From contig OX328107.1 of assembly GCA_946811185.2 (NCBI GenBank), positions 43,576,360-43,640,359 on the forward strand: DNA of 64,000 bases. Direction: 5' to 3'. The stretch is from Hippopus hippopus (Eukaryota; Mollusca; Bivalvia; Cardiida; Cardiidae). Shown here piece after piece: positions 11,610-22,844 of the stretch. The notes under the pieces are model-generated. The model did not search any database. It was not told the origin of the DNA and worked only from the letters and a program-made list of their open reading frames with translations. A program made the translations under genes and the position numbers. The number at the start of each line of letters is the position of its first letter. The first letter of the stretch is position 1.

Positions 11610-12021
11610 CCATTTACCAAACAACAAAATATTAGCATTGTCCAATTTAACCCTTTACCAAACAATCCCTGGTTTTTATGACCCAGAGGAAGAAGCCTTC
11701 TGAAAACATTGCTGGAAAAGGAGAAAATGCTGGTAACCAGCATTTTCTCCTTTTCCTACAATGTTTTTTACTCTTTGAAAATCAAGTTTCAATTTTTGAG
11801 TCCCATTTATTTTGTCGTCTGCAAATGCTTTCAATTCGGACAAGTCTAAAATTTTGTTGTTTGGTAAAGAGTTAAAAGCACTTGCAGAAGACAAATTAAG
11901 TGTTGCTCAAATGACAGGATTTATCTTTGAAGGGATAGAAAACATTTTAGGAAAAGGGAGAAAATGTTTTGGAAATTTTTCCTTTTCATGGTCTTTAAAA
12001 CTTGGGATTTTTTGGTAAGGG
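11606..12021 (-). mobile_element. Family 1 MITE split by a second copy
   Basis: Left piece 11606-11650 (ttaaccatttaccaaacaac ... tccaatttaa) and right piece 11876-12021 (aagcacttgcagaagacaaa ... tttggtaagg) are one reverse copy interrupted at a TTAA. Confidence 0.85.
11647..11875 (+). mobile_element. Family 1 MITE inserted into another copy at TTAA
   Basis: Complete element from TTAA to TTAA inside the reverse copy above. Removing it and one TTAA restores tccaatttaaaagcacttgc, close to the uninterrupted consensus tccaaattgaaagcatttgc. Confidence 0.88.
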
Positions 12022-12024
12022 ATG

Positions 12025-12122
12025 AAAGAAAGGAACCATCATTTGAGCTACATTTAATTTGTCATCTGCAAGTGTTTTCAATTTAGTCATGTCAGAAATT
12101 TTGTTGTTTGGTAAAGAGTTAA
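12025..12122 (+). mobile_element. Family 1 MITE, right half
   Basis: accatcatttgagctacatt through tttggtaaagagttaa. Confidence 0.75.
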
Positions 12123-12444
12123 CCAAAACCATCCTGTGCTTTCATTAGAATGAAGAAACTTTATTATACATTGAAGAAGAGAAAAAAAAAATGCTGGTAA
12201 CAAACATAATAAATATCTTCCTTTATGTGCATTATTTTCTACTTTCAAAGACAAAATCAATCACTTCAGCTAAATTTCTAAAATTGATTATCTGCGAAAA
12301 GAGGTTACAAGCAATTTTTTTTCATTCCCTACAATGTTTTTTTACACTGTCAAGTCCAAGTCAAATTTATCATCTCCAGTTGATTTTGAAGAGTCCAAAA
12401 TGATAGCAATGTAAAGAATGAAATCTTTCCTTTTTTGGATTGTG

Positions 12445-12566
12445 TTAACTGTTTATCATACAATTCTGAAAGTCAAATTCCTTTATTTGAGCCACATTTA
12501 ATTTTTTTTCTGCAAATGCTTTCAAATTTGACAAGTGTAGAATTTAGTAGTCTGGCAAAAATTTAA
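12445..12566 (+). mobile_element. Family 1 MITE, palindrome deleted
   Basis: Left end ttaactgtttatcatacaat joined to the right third (ttctgcaaatgctttcaaat). Confidence 0.6.
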
Positions 12567-12644
12567 ACATTAAGTTTGTAAGAGATGACTTTGAAAATAT
12601 TGTTGCAAAATATCAATATTCAACATTCATTGTTGTAATTACCT

Positions 12645-12871
12645 TGACTTTTTACCAAACGACAAATTTTAGACTGGTCCAAATTGAAAGCATTTGCAGA
12701 AGACAAATCAAAGGTGGTACAAATTAAGAAATTTTTCTTTGAAAGGTTAGAAAACATTATGGGAAAAGGAGAAAATGCTGGTTACCAGCATTTTCTCCTT
12801 TTCCCATAATGTTTTCAAAAGGCCTCTTCCTCAGGGTCGTTAAAACTCGAGATTGTGTGGTAAAGAGTTAA
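12645..12871 (-). mobile_element. Family 1 MITE
   Basis: ttttaccaaacgacaaattt, intact palindrome around gctggttaccagc, tggtaaagagttaa. Confidence 0.85.
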
Positions 12872-13602
12872 GACATAATAATACAAACGCATTGTGCCAA
12901 GACGTTGAATTGCTCATTTTTAGCAGCTTCTTTTTTTTTTTGCAACATTGTTTTGGGAGAAGGTCATCTAAAAAAAGAAAAAAATAAATTTGGTGGATAG
13001 TAATTTTTTAAGGGCAGGTAAGCGAAAAAATAAATTGGTGTATCCTCATTAATTTACTCTTTTAATTCATATAATATCAATGGCAAGTCTAGTGCTCTAA
13101 AAATGACACATTTACATGGAAGAATGAAAGAAAATCTATGAAAAAAAACCTTTCTTATTGAAAACTGAACAAGGATTTGAACAATCGTGACATCCCGTAC
13201 TGTCCCCGATCAAATGATATCTCACAGAGTATATAGCGAGGGGTCAGGTGTTATGATTTGGAACTTGCCATCAAATTTAGATGATTAGTTTAAACACACA
13301 AAAAGTGTAATTATTTCCCCAAAAATCTCTTTATGACTTTAGGGCGGGACTTTCTTCTGTAGGGGAACTTTGTTTTTTATTGTGATAAATGAATCATGAA
13401 ATGTTTTATGTGAACAAAAACAAAAGTTTATTATGTATGTGATGCAGAGATTAGTGTAAGTTGTAAACAAATAGAAAAAGATTTATATTACAGATTAATT
13501 TTTGCTTCAACTGTGGATTTAAATGACATTGTGATTGGAATTATCTATTGCTTTTCAATAAAACTAATAGTAGCTAGTATTTGAATTGAAAAAATAAAAG
13601 TG
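12872..13602. other. AT-rich sequence, nothing recognised
   Basis: No coding segment or shared repeat seen. Confidence 0.45.
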
Positions 13603-13863
13603 GGCCATGATCTTTGAAAAAGGGGGCTTTATGCATCTTCAGAAAGTATTGACCCTAGTCACCCTGCGCAGTACACGCAGGCTGACCTGAGCAGAAAGTG
13701 TTTGCTATTGGTTAATTTTCTACTTGTCAAAAGACAGCGTACCTCATAATTCAGTTGATTTTTAGATGAAACAGATTTTATAAATCCATAGTTATATGAT
13801 GACTTGCTTGGTATCATGCAATATGGAGATGCATTAAACCACCTCTTGCCAGAGCATGGCTCA
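13603..13863. mobile_element. Family 2 MITE
   Basis: gggccatgatctttgaaaaa then gggggctttatgcatc at one end; gccagagcatggctca at the other; cctgcgcagtacacgcaggc in the interior. Family 2 runs ~265 bases between TGAGCC and GGCTCA ends. Confidence 0.7.
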
Positions 13864-14656
13864 AATATATGCAATCAAATTAGTTTTACGTTGAATTATT
13901 TCAAGATCAACTCATAACTGTCTTTATTATATACCTAACTATGATCTGAGTAAAATACGGGCGTTATCTAACTCGCTGATACAACTCGACGGAAAAATTT
14001 TCCGTATCAGCCTAGTACCATGTGTAGAGCATAGTCGTGTATACGTAGTACATCTGTGTATTGACGTTCTAGTCTTTTTGCCAAATTCTTAACACGTCCG
14101 GCCCACATAACGAAGCATGAAAAACCCATTTTTAGTGTTTTTTATAGCTATTTCATCTATTACTAGTCATCTACTTTTTTCAAAAATTGTTTCTATGCAA
14201 TTTTCATTTTGTCCGATATCAATCCCCATTGCATAAACGTGTGTGAAAGGGTATTTCCATATGCTACTGTGCGATACACCCGTGAACTAAGAATCGCGAT
14301 TCATAATCACATTTGACTTGCCTCCTGCGTTAAAACGAAAAGAGATGTACTGTTCTGGACAGTGACAGTGAATAACAGCCACTGAATACCTTTTCAGTGT
14401 TTAAGAAATAATTTTTAAGCCACAATTGTTGTCTTTTTTCTTGTAGCGGCTTGGGGGTAGCAACCGCCATTTTTAAATGCATTATGATCTATGCAGACTT
14501 ATCGTTATCTATATGTATTTTAATCCGCCATTGAAAAATATTGTACATGTATTTAGATCAATATGTACAGTGAAATGTAGTTCTCTGAATTTTTGGTTAT
14601 TTGTATTGATTTTGTGACGTTACTTTATAGTTATGGTGGTTAGGTATATAATAAAA
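13864..14656. other. Intergenic or intronic sequence, nothing recognised
   Basis: Somewhat richer in CpG than its flanks around 13950-14350; no coding segment or repeat identified. Confidence 0.4.
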
Positions 14657-14788
14657 GGAATATTACAACAGTCTGCATTTCTGCGTGGTCGGATCATGTC
14701 TCGTTGCGTGTGTAAAGAGGTGAATATCTTTACACACGCAACGAGACATGATCTGACCACGCAGAAATGCAGACTGTTGTAATATTCC
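14657..14788. repeat. Long hairpin: 62-base arms, 8-base loop
   Basis: 14657-14718 pairs with 14727-14788 with one mismatch (ggtcggatc against gatctgacc). The arms run from ggaatattacaacagtctgc to the loop-side tgtgtaaaga. It could be a MITE core or a hairpin-RNA source. Confidence 0.9.
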
Positions 14789-14815
14789 ATATTTAGATTA
14801 ATTTTGGACCACTGA

Positions 14816-14974
14816 TAATCCTTTACCACACAATCCCGAGTTTTAACAACCTTGGGAAGAAAAGGCTACACTTTCAAGGAGAAATTTCAGTTTTTGAGTC
14901 ACATTTCATTTCTTATCTGCAAATGCTTTCATTGTAGTCCTGTTCAAATTTTTGTTGTTGTTTAGTTAAGAGTT
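14816..14974 (+). mobile_element. Family 1 MITE, palindrome deleted
   Basis: Left end cctttaccacacaatcccga joined to tctgcaaatgctttcat. Confidence 0.7.
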
Positions 14975-15050
14975 ATAACATTTTTGCACATGGAAGAAGT
15001 ACATTAAATTTTAGTTGTTGTTGCCATACTGTAGTGCTGAAACAAGATTG

Positions 15051-15165
15051 AATTCTTTACCACACAATGTCAAGTTTTAACAACCCTGAGAAAGACAGCT
15101 CTTGGAAATATTGTGGGAAAACGAGAAATTGCTTGTAACCAACATTTTCTCTTTTTCCCAAATTT
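15051..15165 (+). mobile_element. Family 1 MITE, right half missing
   Basis: ctttaccacacaatgtcaag and a diverged palindrome. Confidence 0.65.
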
Positions 15166-15594
15166 GAACAATTCTAATATTTTTTCATGTATGAAAGACT
15201 TAATTGCCTAAATTGGGGACAGTGTAGAATCCAAGAAAAGACTTTGCAGTGATGATCTTGGATCTAGACTCTTCGCAGAGAATATGTCACCTGGTTCTGG
15301 ACACTTTGCACTTTGCTGGTAATAATAAAAAATAAATTTTTAATTAATAAACAATTAAATAATTTGTTGGTCACTTATCAATCATTAACTCTGTCTGTTT
15401 TTATGACATCAGTATGTTGTCATTGTACCTAAGCAAAGCATGTTAATGATCACATGGCATTCCCACACATTGAAGTCCTAGTTGTCTTTCTTCTTTGCTG
15501 ATGGTTTGCCAGCTGTCACCTTGCTTATTTCAATGATGAATCATATTTGAAGTTTTGTCAGATTATAAAAAACAGAATGGCCTGTTTTAACATT

Positions 15595-15817
15595 TCACTA
15601 TTCCAGAAAAATTTAAGTTAGTCCAAACTGGAAGCATTTTCAGGTAACAAAATTAAATGTAGATACAAATCATGAAACATGTCTCTGAAAGGGGAGAAAA
15701 CATTGTGGAAAAAGGACAGAAAGCTGGTGACTGGCATTTTCTCTTTTTCCCACATTGTTTTCAAAAGTTCTTTTCCTTGCGGTCGTTTAAAACTCTGGAT
15801 TGTGTGGTAAAGGGTTA
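15595..15817 (-). mobile_element. Family 1 MITE
   Basis: Diverged left end, palindrome with ggtgactggc centre, right end tgtggtaaagggttaa. Confidence 0.75.
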
Positions 15818-15872
15818 AACCTATTTCTTCAGTTTCCATGTTCTTTTCAAATGTTATATGCTGTAAGTAAGC

Positions 15873-16101
15873 TTAACCATTTAACACACAATCCCGACTT
15901 TTAACAACCCTGACAAAGAAGCCTTTTGAAAACATTGTAGGAAAAGGAGAAAATGCTGGTAACCAGCATTTTCTCCTTTTTCCACAATGTTTTCTTCCCT
16001 TCCTAAAACATATTTCAATTTTTCAGTCTCATTTATTTTGTCGTCTGCAAATGCTCTCAATTTGGACCAGTCTAAAATTTTGTCATTTGGTAAAGAGTTA
16101 A
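15873..16101 (+). mobile_element. Family 1 MITE, full length
   Basis: ttaaccatttaacacacaat to tttggtaaagagttaa, intact palindrome. Confidence 0.85.
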
Positions 16102-16775
16102 AGATGGCAACATTCTTCAAAGGGGTAAAGTGCTTAGCTGTTCTCAATTGTAGTTTTGGTATGGTGTTAAATTCATTAACTGTAAATTTGTTAAAAGAAA
16201 CAGATGTTGGGTAAAAAAGTAAAGCTTATTATTTGCACATTGGGAAGTAATTATGTGTCAACAGGTTGTTGCCTAATGTAGATTTCTTTTGGTACCTTCA
16301 TGCGGAACTACTTTCAAAACTTTATGGCAAATGGACTAAATCATCATGAAAAGCAATTTTTCCTCTTGCCAAAATGTTTTCATTTGTATTTATGTATTTA
16401 GCTTGATTTTTTATTTTTCAAATAAAATTTTCAGTCATCTTCTGCAAATTAATGTGTTTCAGAAATTACTGAGATTTTTACTTATGCAGCTGTTCAGAGC
16501 TAACAGTCCAAAAATTTTGACTACCAAAATGTTCCATGAAAAATTGCTGACTTGAAGAAATTGGCCGTATTTTACAGTGATTTTTTTTCCCAGTTTATAC
16601 ATTGAGGTAGATCTACTAAATTGACAGTTATTTTAATTTAATAATGTCTAAAAGTTGTACATAGATCAATCAGTTAGCCTGTAGAGCATTACAAAAATGA
16701 AATGCCTTGTACATCTTTTACATAGGATTGCTGTCATTGCCTAAAATTGAAATTAAATTGAAATTTCGGGGCTGT
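16102..16775. other. AT-rich sequence, nothing recognised
   Basis: Around 16340-16560 faint family 1 words (aaaatgttttcatttgta) suggest very old debris. Confidence 0.4.
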
Positions 16776-16986
16776 TTAAAATGCTTTAGCAAACACTCCT
16801 GAGAGAGAAGGCTTTTGAAAACATTCGGGAAAAGGAAAAAATGCTGCCAACCAGCATTTTCTCTGTTTCCTACAATGTTTTTAACGTATCAAAGAAATAT
16901 ACCTTGATTTTTAGCCTATCTTGAATTGCCGTCTGCAAATGCTTTAAAGGTTGGGTAAACAATTATGTCCTTTGGTAAAGAGTTAA
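16776..16986 (+). mobile_element. Family 1 MITE
   Basis: Diverged left end, palindrome with aaatgctgccaaccagcatt, right end ggtaaagagttaa. Confidence 0.75.
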
Positions 16987-17096
16987 TCAAAACAAATGAA
17001 TAGTGAAGATTTATGATCAGATTAGGGTCTGATCTTGATCTTAAATGTCCACAAAAGCATAGTCAAGCTAAGTTTTCATGGTCCAAAGGTAGATCT

Positions 17097-17316
17097 AAAT
17101 CCTTTACCAAAAGATGAGATTTTGGACCCGAAAGCATTTGAAGACAACAAAACAAATGTGACTTAAAAAATTAAAATTTGATTGCGAAAAGGTAGAAAAT
17201 ATGAAGGGAAAAGGAGAAAATGTTGGATACCAGAATTTTCTCCTTTTCTAACAATTTTTTTAAAAGCTCTCTTTCTTAAGGTCGTTAAAACTGTGGATCG
17301 TTTGGTAATGCATTAA
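17097..17316 (-). mobile_element. Family 1 MITE
   Basis: First of three reverse copies in a row; ends at cattaa, sharing TTAA with the next. Confidence 0.75.
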
Positions 17317-17541
17317 CCATTTACCAAACGACAAATATTTACATAGATCCAAATTGAAAGCATCTGCAGACTACAAGTTAAATATGACTAAAATGATGGA
17401 ATTAGTGTTTGATAAGGTAGAAAACATTGTTGGAAAAGAATGAATTTGTGCTTACCAGCATTTTTTCCTTTTCCTACAATGTTTTTAAAAGCTCTGTTTC
17501 TCAGTGTCGCTAAAACTCTGGAGCATATGGTAAAGCGTTAA
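17313..17541 (-). mobile_element. Family 1 MITE
   Basis: ttaaccatttaccaaacgac to ggtaaagcgttaa. Confidence 0.8.
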
Positions 17542-17978
17542 CTATTTAACAACCAACAAATATTTAGACTGGTACAAATTGAAATCACCTTCAAATTAAC
17601 TCTTTACCAAATGACAAAATTTTAGACCTGTCCAAATTGAAAGCATTTGCAGACGACAAAATAAATATGACTCAAAAATTGAAACTTGACTTTAGAAGAG
17701 TAGAAAACATTGTGGGAAAAGGAGAAAATGCTGGTTACCAGCATTTTCTCCTTTTCCCACAATCTTTTCAGAAGGCTTTTTCCTCTGGGTCGTAAAAACC
17801 AGGGATTGTTTGGTAAAGGGTTAAATGTGGCTAAAATGATTAAATTTCTTCTCAATAGGGTGGAAAAAATTGTTGAAAAACGACAAAATGCTGGTTACCA
17901 GCATTTTCTCCTTTTCCTACAATGTTTTCAAAAGCTCTCTTTCTCAGGGTCATTGAAACTCGAGGATCATTTGGTAAC
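17538..17978 (-). mobile_element. Family 1 MITE split by a second copy
   Basis: Pieces 17538-17599 and 17825-17978 form one reverse copy; the interruption lies in the element's own caaattaaatgtggct. Confidence 0.85.
17596..17824 (-). mobile_element. Family 1 MITE inserted into another copy at TTAA
   Basis: Complete element flanked by TTAA. Excision restores caaattaaatgtggct, a stretch present in uninterrupted copies such as 55063-55077. Confidence 0.88.
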
Positions 17979-18325
17979 AGGATTTTATTTTGATTACCTA
18001 TATTGATTGGGCGGATGAGTACAACAACTTTGAGAAAGGCAGATGGTAGGTATTACAATGGATGATTAGCCAGATAACAAAATCGTGTTTAAATGTGTTG
18101 GACTTCATAATATTTGTTTCATTTCACTTTTGTTTGTTCAAGGAATATCTAACTGTCAAGAAATTGTGAAACTTGATGGATGGATTTACAAAATGGAATT
18201 TTGTAACTATGATTGATATTTCTATTTTTAATTACAATCTTGCTTTAATCTTTGAGGTGCCGTAACTTAACTTTATAGGCGATTTAACCCTTAGGCTGCT
18301 AAGCGCGACTCACTGACCCTTTGCA

Positions 18326-18387
18326 GACAGTGTAGATCAAGATCAGACTGCACAGAATGTGCAGTCTGATCTTGGATCTACACTGTC
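18326..18387. repeat. Family 5 palindrome, best copy
   Basis: 62 bases: gacagtgtagatcaagatca, gactgcaca, then the mirrored half to gatctacactgtc. Arms of about 30 bases with almost no loop. Confidence 0.85.
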
Positions 18388-18482
18388 CGATAGGGAGATA
18401 TTATTCCCCAAAACATGACTTTGAAATAGCAATATTTGGGTTTTTACTATCGAATAAAAAAATTTATTTTAGTTATTTAGCA

Positions 18483-18712
18483 TTTCCATTATGCATTATA
18501 CTAAATAAGTCATCCAACAATTATGGTACCATAAAATCCTTTTTGTCTTATAAGAGTTTGAATCATGAGGTAGAATGCTCCTTGAATATTAAGAAAGTTA
18601 ACCCATAGCAATAAGTTTTGAACCAGGACAGCCTGAGGCACCGCACTGTGCAGGCTGACCTGAATGATACATTTTACAGATGTATTTAACCACTTTTTTC
18701 CAGAGCAAGACT
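18483..18712. mobile_element. Family 2 MITE, diverged
   Basis: tatgcattatactaaataag, gcaccgcactgtgcaggctg and ttccagagcaagact recall family 2 ends and its central palindrome. Confidence 0.5.
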
Positions 18713-18952
18713 AATACTTAGATACTTTGGAGAAGAAATACAAAATTCAACCATATAAGATGATTTTAAAAAGAGTTATAAAAGTTTTTCTTTTTTTTGC
18801 AATAACAGTCGTGGTCACCAGGTTAGTATTTCACAAAGGCTTCAAGTAGTTGAGGGTTCGTAAAATAAAATTTCAGGTTATTTCAAGCAATTTTTGGGGG
18901 GATTGATGAAATTCATTGGAACACAATCCCACTTAAATCCATAACAAACGAC

Positions 18953-19073
18953 AAAGTATTAGACTTGACTAATTTGAAAGCATTTGCAGATGAAAAATGT
19001 GATTCAAATGAAAGAATTTGTCTTTGACAGAACAGAAAACATTTGGGGAAAAGGAGAAAATGTTGGATACCAT
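18953..19073 (-). mobile_element. Family 1 MITE, partial
   Basis: aacgacaaagtattagactt and catttgcagatgaaaa; cut in the palindrome. Confidence 0.6.
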
Positions 19074-19075
19074 TA

Positions 19076-19971
19076 TACTATTATACTAATGCTTAGACTG
19101 ATGTTTGAAAATCACTCAGAGTGGATGCCTCCGTAAAATTTCTTAATCATCTCCATGAAAATGAAATTTATTGAAATAAGACTTATTTTATGTTATCATC
19201 TAGACTCAATCATGGTTTTAAATCCCTTGAATTTGTCGTCTGAAAATGATTTTAAGTTATACAAGTCCAAAAATATGTTATACTCATGTGAAAGTTGGAA
19301 CAGAGACTGGATGAAGTTTGTAGGTTGAAAAATATACTGTATACAGAATATCATGACAGTGTAGTAACTTTCCTTGTGCTTGTATTTGCGTGGAGCAGCA
19401 TAAGGAAATTTGATCTCAAAGGTTGAGCGAGATGTCACGAATTTTCGTACAAAATGAGAAGTTAATACAAGCACCAGAAAAATTACTACAAGATAATATT
19501 CCTTGAATTTATAAATACCTAAAACTTAAAACAACAAAATACTGCAATTATTAATTTACATAGAATAATTTTATGTCATCATACAATATTTGGAACCATA
19601 TTTGATACCGTATAGAAACAACTTTTTTCCGTCATGCGTGATTATAATGTGCGATGCACATACTTGAGCTGGAAAATTTATAGGTATAATATAATAATAT
19701 TAAAACATTTGATGCATTTTCTTGTGTAATGCAGTAATACCTGTGGAATTAAGTGGATTTGAACTAGAGTTTTGATGAGCAGAACTGTATCCCTCTATAT
19801 TTTATTGAAATTTTTAAATTAAGAATCAACAAACAGTAAGAGTCAGGATATATTTTTTGATTAATAGTGCTCCAGATAATTATGATAGTTATCAGAGGAT
19901 AAATTTATCAGAGGGTAAATTAGAGGATTTGGTAAAGCCAATTATGTAGAAATGAAGGACATTAAAAATTT
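19076..19971. other. AT-rich sequence, nothing firm
   Basis: 19200-19265 keeps weak traces of family 1 (aatttgtcgtctgaaaatga). Otherwise no coding segment or repeat seen. Confidence 0.4.
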
Positions 19972-20190
19972 TGCCAAATCTTTACCAAACCATCCTGAGT
20001 GTAAACAATCCCTTTGAAGAAAGCTTTTTGAAAACACTGTAGAGAAAGGAGAAAACAACAATTTTCTCCAATTCCCACAACTTTCTTCCCTTTGTTAGAA
20101 CAGTCCCATTATTTGACCAACATTAAATTTGTCATCTGCAAAAGTTTTCATTTTGGACAAGTCTAAAACATTGTTGTCTGATGAAGAATT
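19972..20190 (+). mobile_element. Family 1 MITE, diverged
   Basis: tctttaccaaaccatcctga; palindrome partly lost. Confidence 0.65.
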
Positions 20191-20199
20191 TTTTAGTAA

Positions 20200-20415
20200 A
20201 CCCAAAACCACACAATTGGAAGTTTTATGAACCTGGGAATTAAGACTTATGAAAACATTATGGGAACAGGAGAAAATGCTGTAACCAGCATTCTCCTTTT
20301 CCAGCAATCTTTTTTAACCTTTCAAATATAAATTTTAATTTTTGTGTCGTATTTATTTTGTTGTTTGCAAAGCTTTCACTGTGGACAAGTCTAAAATTTT
20401 GTTGTTTGGCATACT
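20200..20415 (+). mobile_element. Family 1 MITE, diverged
   Basis: aaaaccacacaattggaagt, palindrome, then ttttgttgtttggcata. Confidence 0.65.
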
Positions 20416-20444
20416 TAAAAAAGACATTTTGCTTTATTTTCAAA

Positions 20445-21130
20445 GCTGCTGATGTTTTCAGATTTTAATGTAAAGTGGTTTTAAGTTTTGATTTGATATG
20501 TTTGGTGAGTGTCACAATTTTTAAAGAATTAAAAAGAGGCATGCCCGAGTTTGAAACATTTTGTTTGAAAAACAATCAAAGCACTATATCAAGTTGGACC
20601 AAAGATTTGCGTACATTTAAATTAAAAATTCTGTGATACCTTTTTTTATTTCTTAGAGTACAATTATCATTATGGTTGTTGGAATTTTCTTTTGTTCGTT
20701 GGACATTAAAGCACCTGTTTGAAAAAAAAAATGCATTTGCATCGTTTTCATTGCTGATGTTTTCAGATTTTAACAAAAACGAATATTTTATTAACCTTTT
20801 AATACATTTGTGCGAGTGTCACAATTTTTCAAGAATTCAAAAGATTCTTAGAGTTTGAAATAATTTGTTGAAAAGCAATCAGTCACAATATCAAGTTGGA
20901 CCAAAAATTTAAGTACTGTAAAATTTAAAATACTGTGACATCTTGGCTGTACAACTAGCATTAATTTTGTATTGTTGAAATTTTATTTTGTCTGTTTGAT
21001 GTTAAAGTACTGTGTTTTTTTTTTTTTTGAAAAGAAAAAAAAATAGCATTTTTAAGTGTTTTCATCGCGATTGTTTCCAGATTTTAACACTGAAATATAT
21101 AAATTTTTCATTAACTGTTTTGGCTTATGT
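20445..21130. repeat. ~306-313-base tandem repeat, about 2.2 units
   Basis: gctgatgttttcagatttta near 20447 recurs at about 20753 and, diverged (gattgtttccagatttta), near 21067. Between them tatcaagttggaccaaa recurs as well. Confidence 0.7.
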
Positions 21131-21269
21131 TACAATTGGAAAAAAATACAAAAGATGCTTTCAGGTTAAAACAATTAAGTTTACATTTATTTAATCATTA
21201 TAGAACTTGTGCTGAAGACTTATGTACCATCGTTGTACAACTTAAGATTATTATTGCAAAAAACACTGT

Positions 21270-22481
21270 TAGAAAGAAAGCCAATCCCTTAGTTTTAACA
21301 ATGTTAAGGAGGAAGCTTCTTGAAATATTGTTGGAAAAGAAGACAATGCCGGTAACCATTATTCTCTCCATTTCCTGCAAGGTTATCTATTGTTTCAACT
21401 ACAGTACAAATACTGTAAATTTAATCATGCAACTACCGTATTTTGCTTAAATTTTGGGACAGTAAAAAATAATTCCTTTTTTTCGTGTCCCAATACTTAG
21501 GTCTACAAAAAATAATTATTTTGTCAACTGTCCCAAAACTTTTGGTCAGACAAGACAAGCTGTCATACTGTAAGTCACTGACTGCTAACCAGTCGAATAT
21601 TGCCGACGTTAAAATATTGCTATGTCATTGATTTCAATGAGCCTATGATCATTTGCAGGTTGGTCTATTCTTAGACAGATTGGAATTCCAGCGGTCAATT
21701 TGTGCTTTGCTTTTTTTCATTGTTTTCGTTGATGATTAACTTGTCAGTGATTATTGTCTGCGTCCTGGGATTGCGATGAGGATTGCTATTTTGCGTTTGT
21801 AGATAAATTAACAACATATTTTACCTGCTTACGTGAGATGAACGACGTAAATTCCACTCTGACAAGTACCTGCTCGGCCCATTCTCAAATTTGATTGGTT
21901 CATCGATCTTCGATCGATAAACCTTGGTTAGACTAGAATACTGTACCTTGATTTCTATTTATAAACAACGAACCCGATTGACTGTGAAATACATACGTGT
22001 CAACTCTATGTCAACTTCGGATGTACATGTATACGTTATGCATCTTGGATACAAGCTTATCACACCCTTTTTACACCTATATCAGATTTTTTTTTCTGAA
22101 TTGGGGTTTAAAATAGTCAGTCAGGTGATCGGGTTTTTTGTCTTGAACCGGGAAACTCCTATTGAAATCGGGAGGGTTGGGAAGCATGCTTACGACGTTA
22201 CGTGTGTAGAAATGAAACTGCGCGAAATAAATGCTTGTAAACAAAGGATATCAAATGGATTGAAAGATTTTTTTTTTTTAAATAGATATTCACTGTCCCA
22301 GTTCTTTGGAACAAAAAAATACCGATCTTGCTTTGCAATTTTTAGTATGGTACAAACCTTTGGGTCATGAAAAATAATTATTTTCGCGATTTTTGATGGT
22401 GTCCCAATACTTTGGGTGTCCCAAAATTTAAGCAAAATACGGTACTTTCAGTTTGGACAAATGTAAAGTTCTTTGTCTAGT
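21270..22481 (+). mobile_element. Family 1 MITE split by a TA-flanked element
   Basis: Left part 21270-21433 (diverged) and right part 22445-22481 (ctttcagtttggacaaatgt) belong together around the insertion below. Confidence 0.6.
21436..22442. mobile_element. ~1 kb element with long inverted ends and TA flanks
   Basis: ccgtattttgcttaaatttt with gggaca at the left is inverted at the right (tgtccc and aaaatttaagcaaaatacgg). TA borders both ends, the Tc1/mariner-type pattern. An open frame at 21924-22370 (148 codons) covers part of the interior but shows no transposase motif I recognise, so the element is probably non-autonomous. Confidence 0.8.
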
Positions 22482-22491
22482 TACCAGTATT

Positions 22492-22687
22492 TTACTTTGT
22501 ACCTAACAACAAAATTTTAGACCTGTCCAAACTGTGAGCATTTGCAGACAAGAAATTCACTGTGGCTAAAATAATGAGATTTGTCTTTGAAGAAGTAGAA
22601 AGCATTGTGGGAATTCCTTTTTCCCAATGTTTTCAAAAGCCTTTGTTTTCAGGGTCATGAAAACTTAGGATTGTGTGGAAAGGGTTA
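22492..22687 (-). mobile_element. Family 1 MITE, palindrome reduced
   Basis: acaaaattttagacctgtcc, a cut-down palindrome (gtgggaattcctttttccca), ggaaagggttaa. Confidence 0.7.
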
Positions 22688-22844
22688 ATTCTTTATCACA
22701 AGACATACTTTTAGGTTTTGTTCTTTGTTTCTTTGTGACTCAGAAGATGATTTCTGTCTTCAAAATGGTAGAAACAAAATTTAATGGTCACGTTTTCAAA
22801 AGCCTTGTTTCTCGGGGTCGTCAAAACTCAGTGTTATTTGTTAA
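22684..22844 (-). mobile_element. Family 1 MITE, strongly diverged
   Basis: Between shared TTAA sites; keeps gttttcaaaagccttgtttc. Confidence 0.55.

Noticed and set aside
21924..22370. 148-codon open frame, the second longest in the window
   Set aside because: It lies inside a TA-flanked element, has no recognisable motif and no splice or codon evidence; described only as part of the element.
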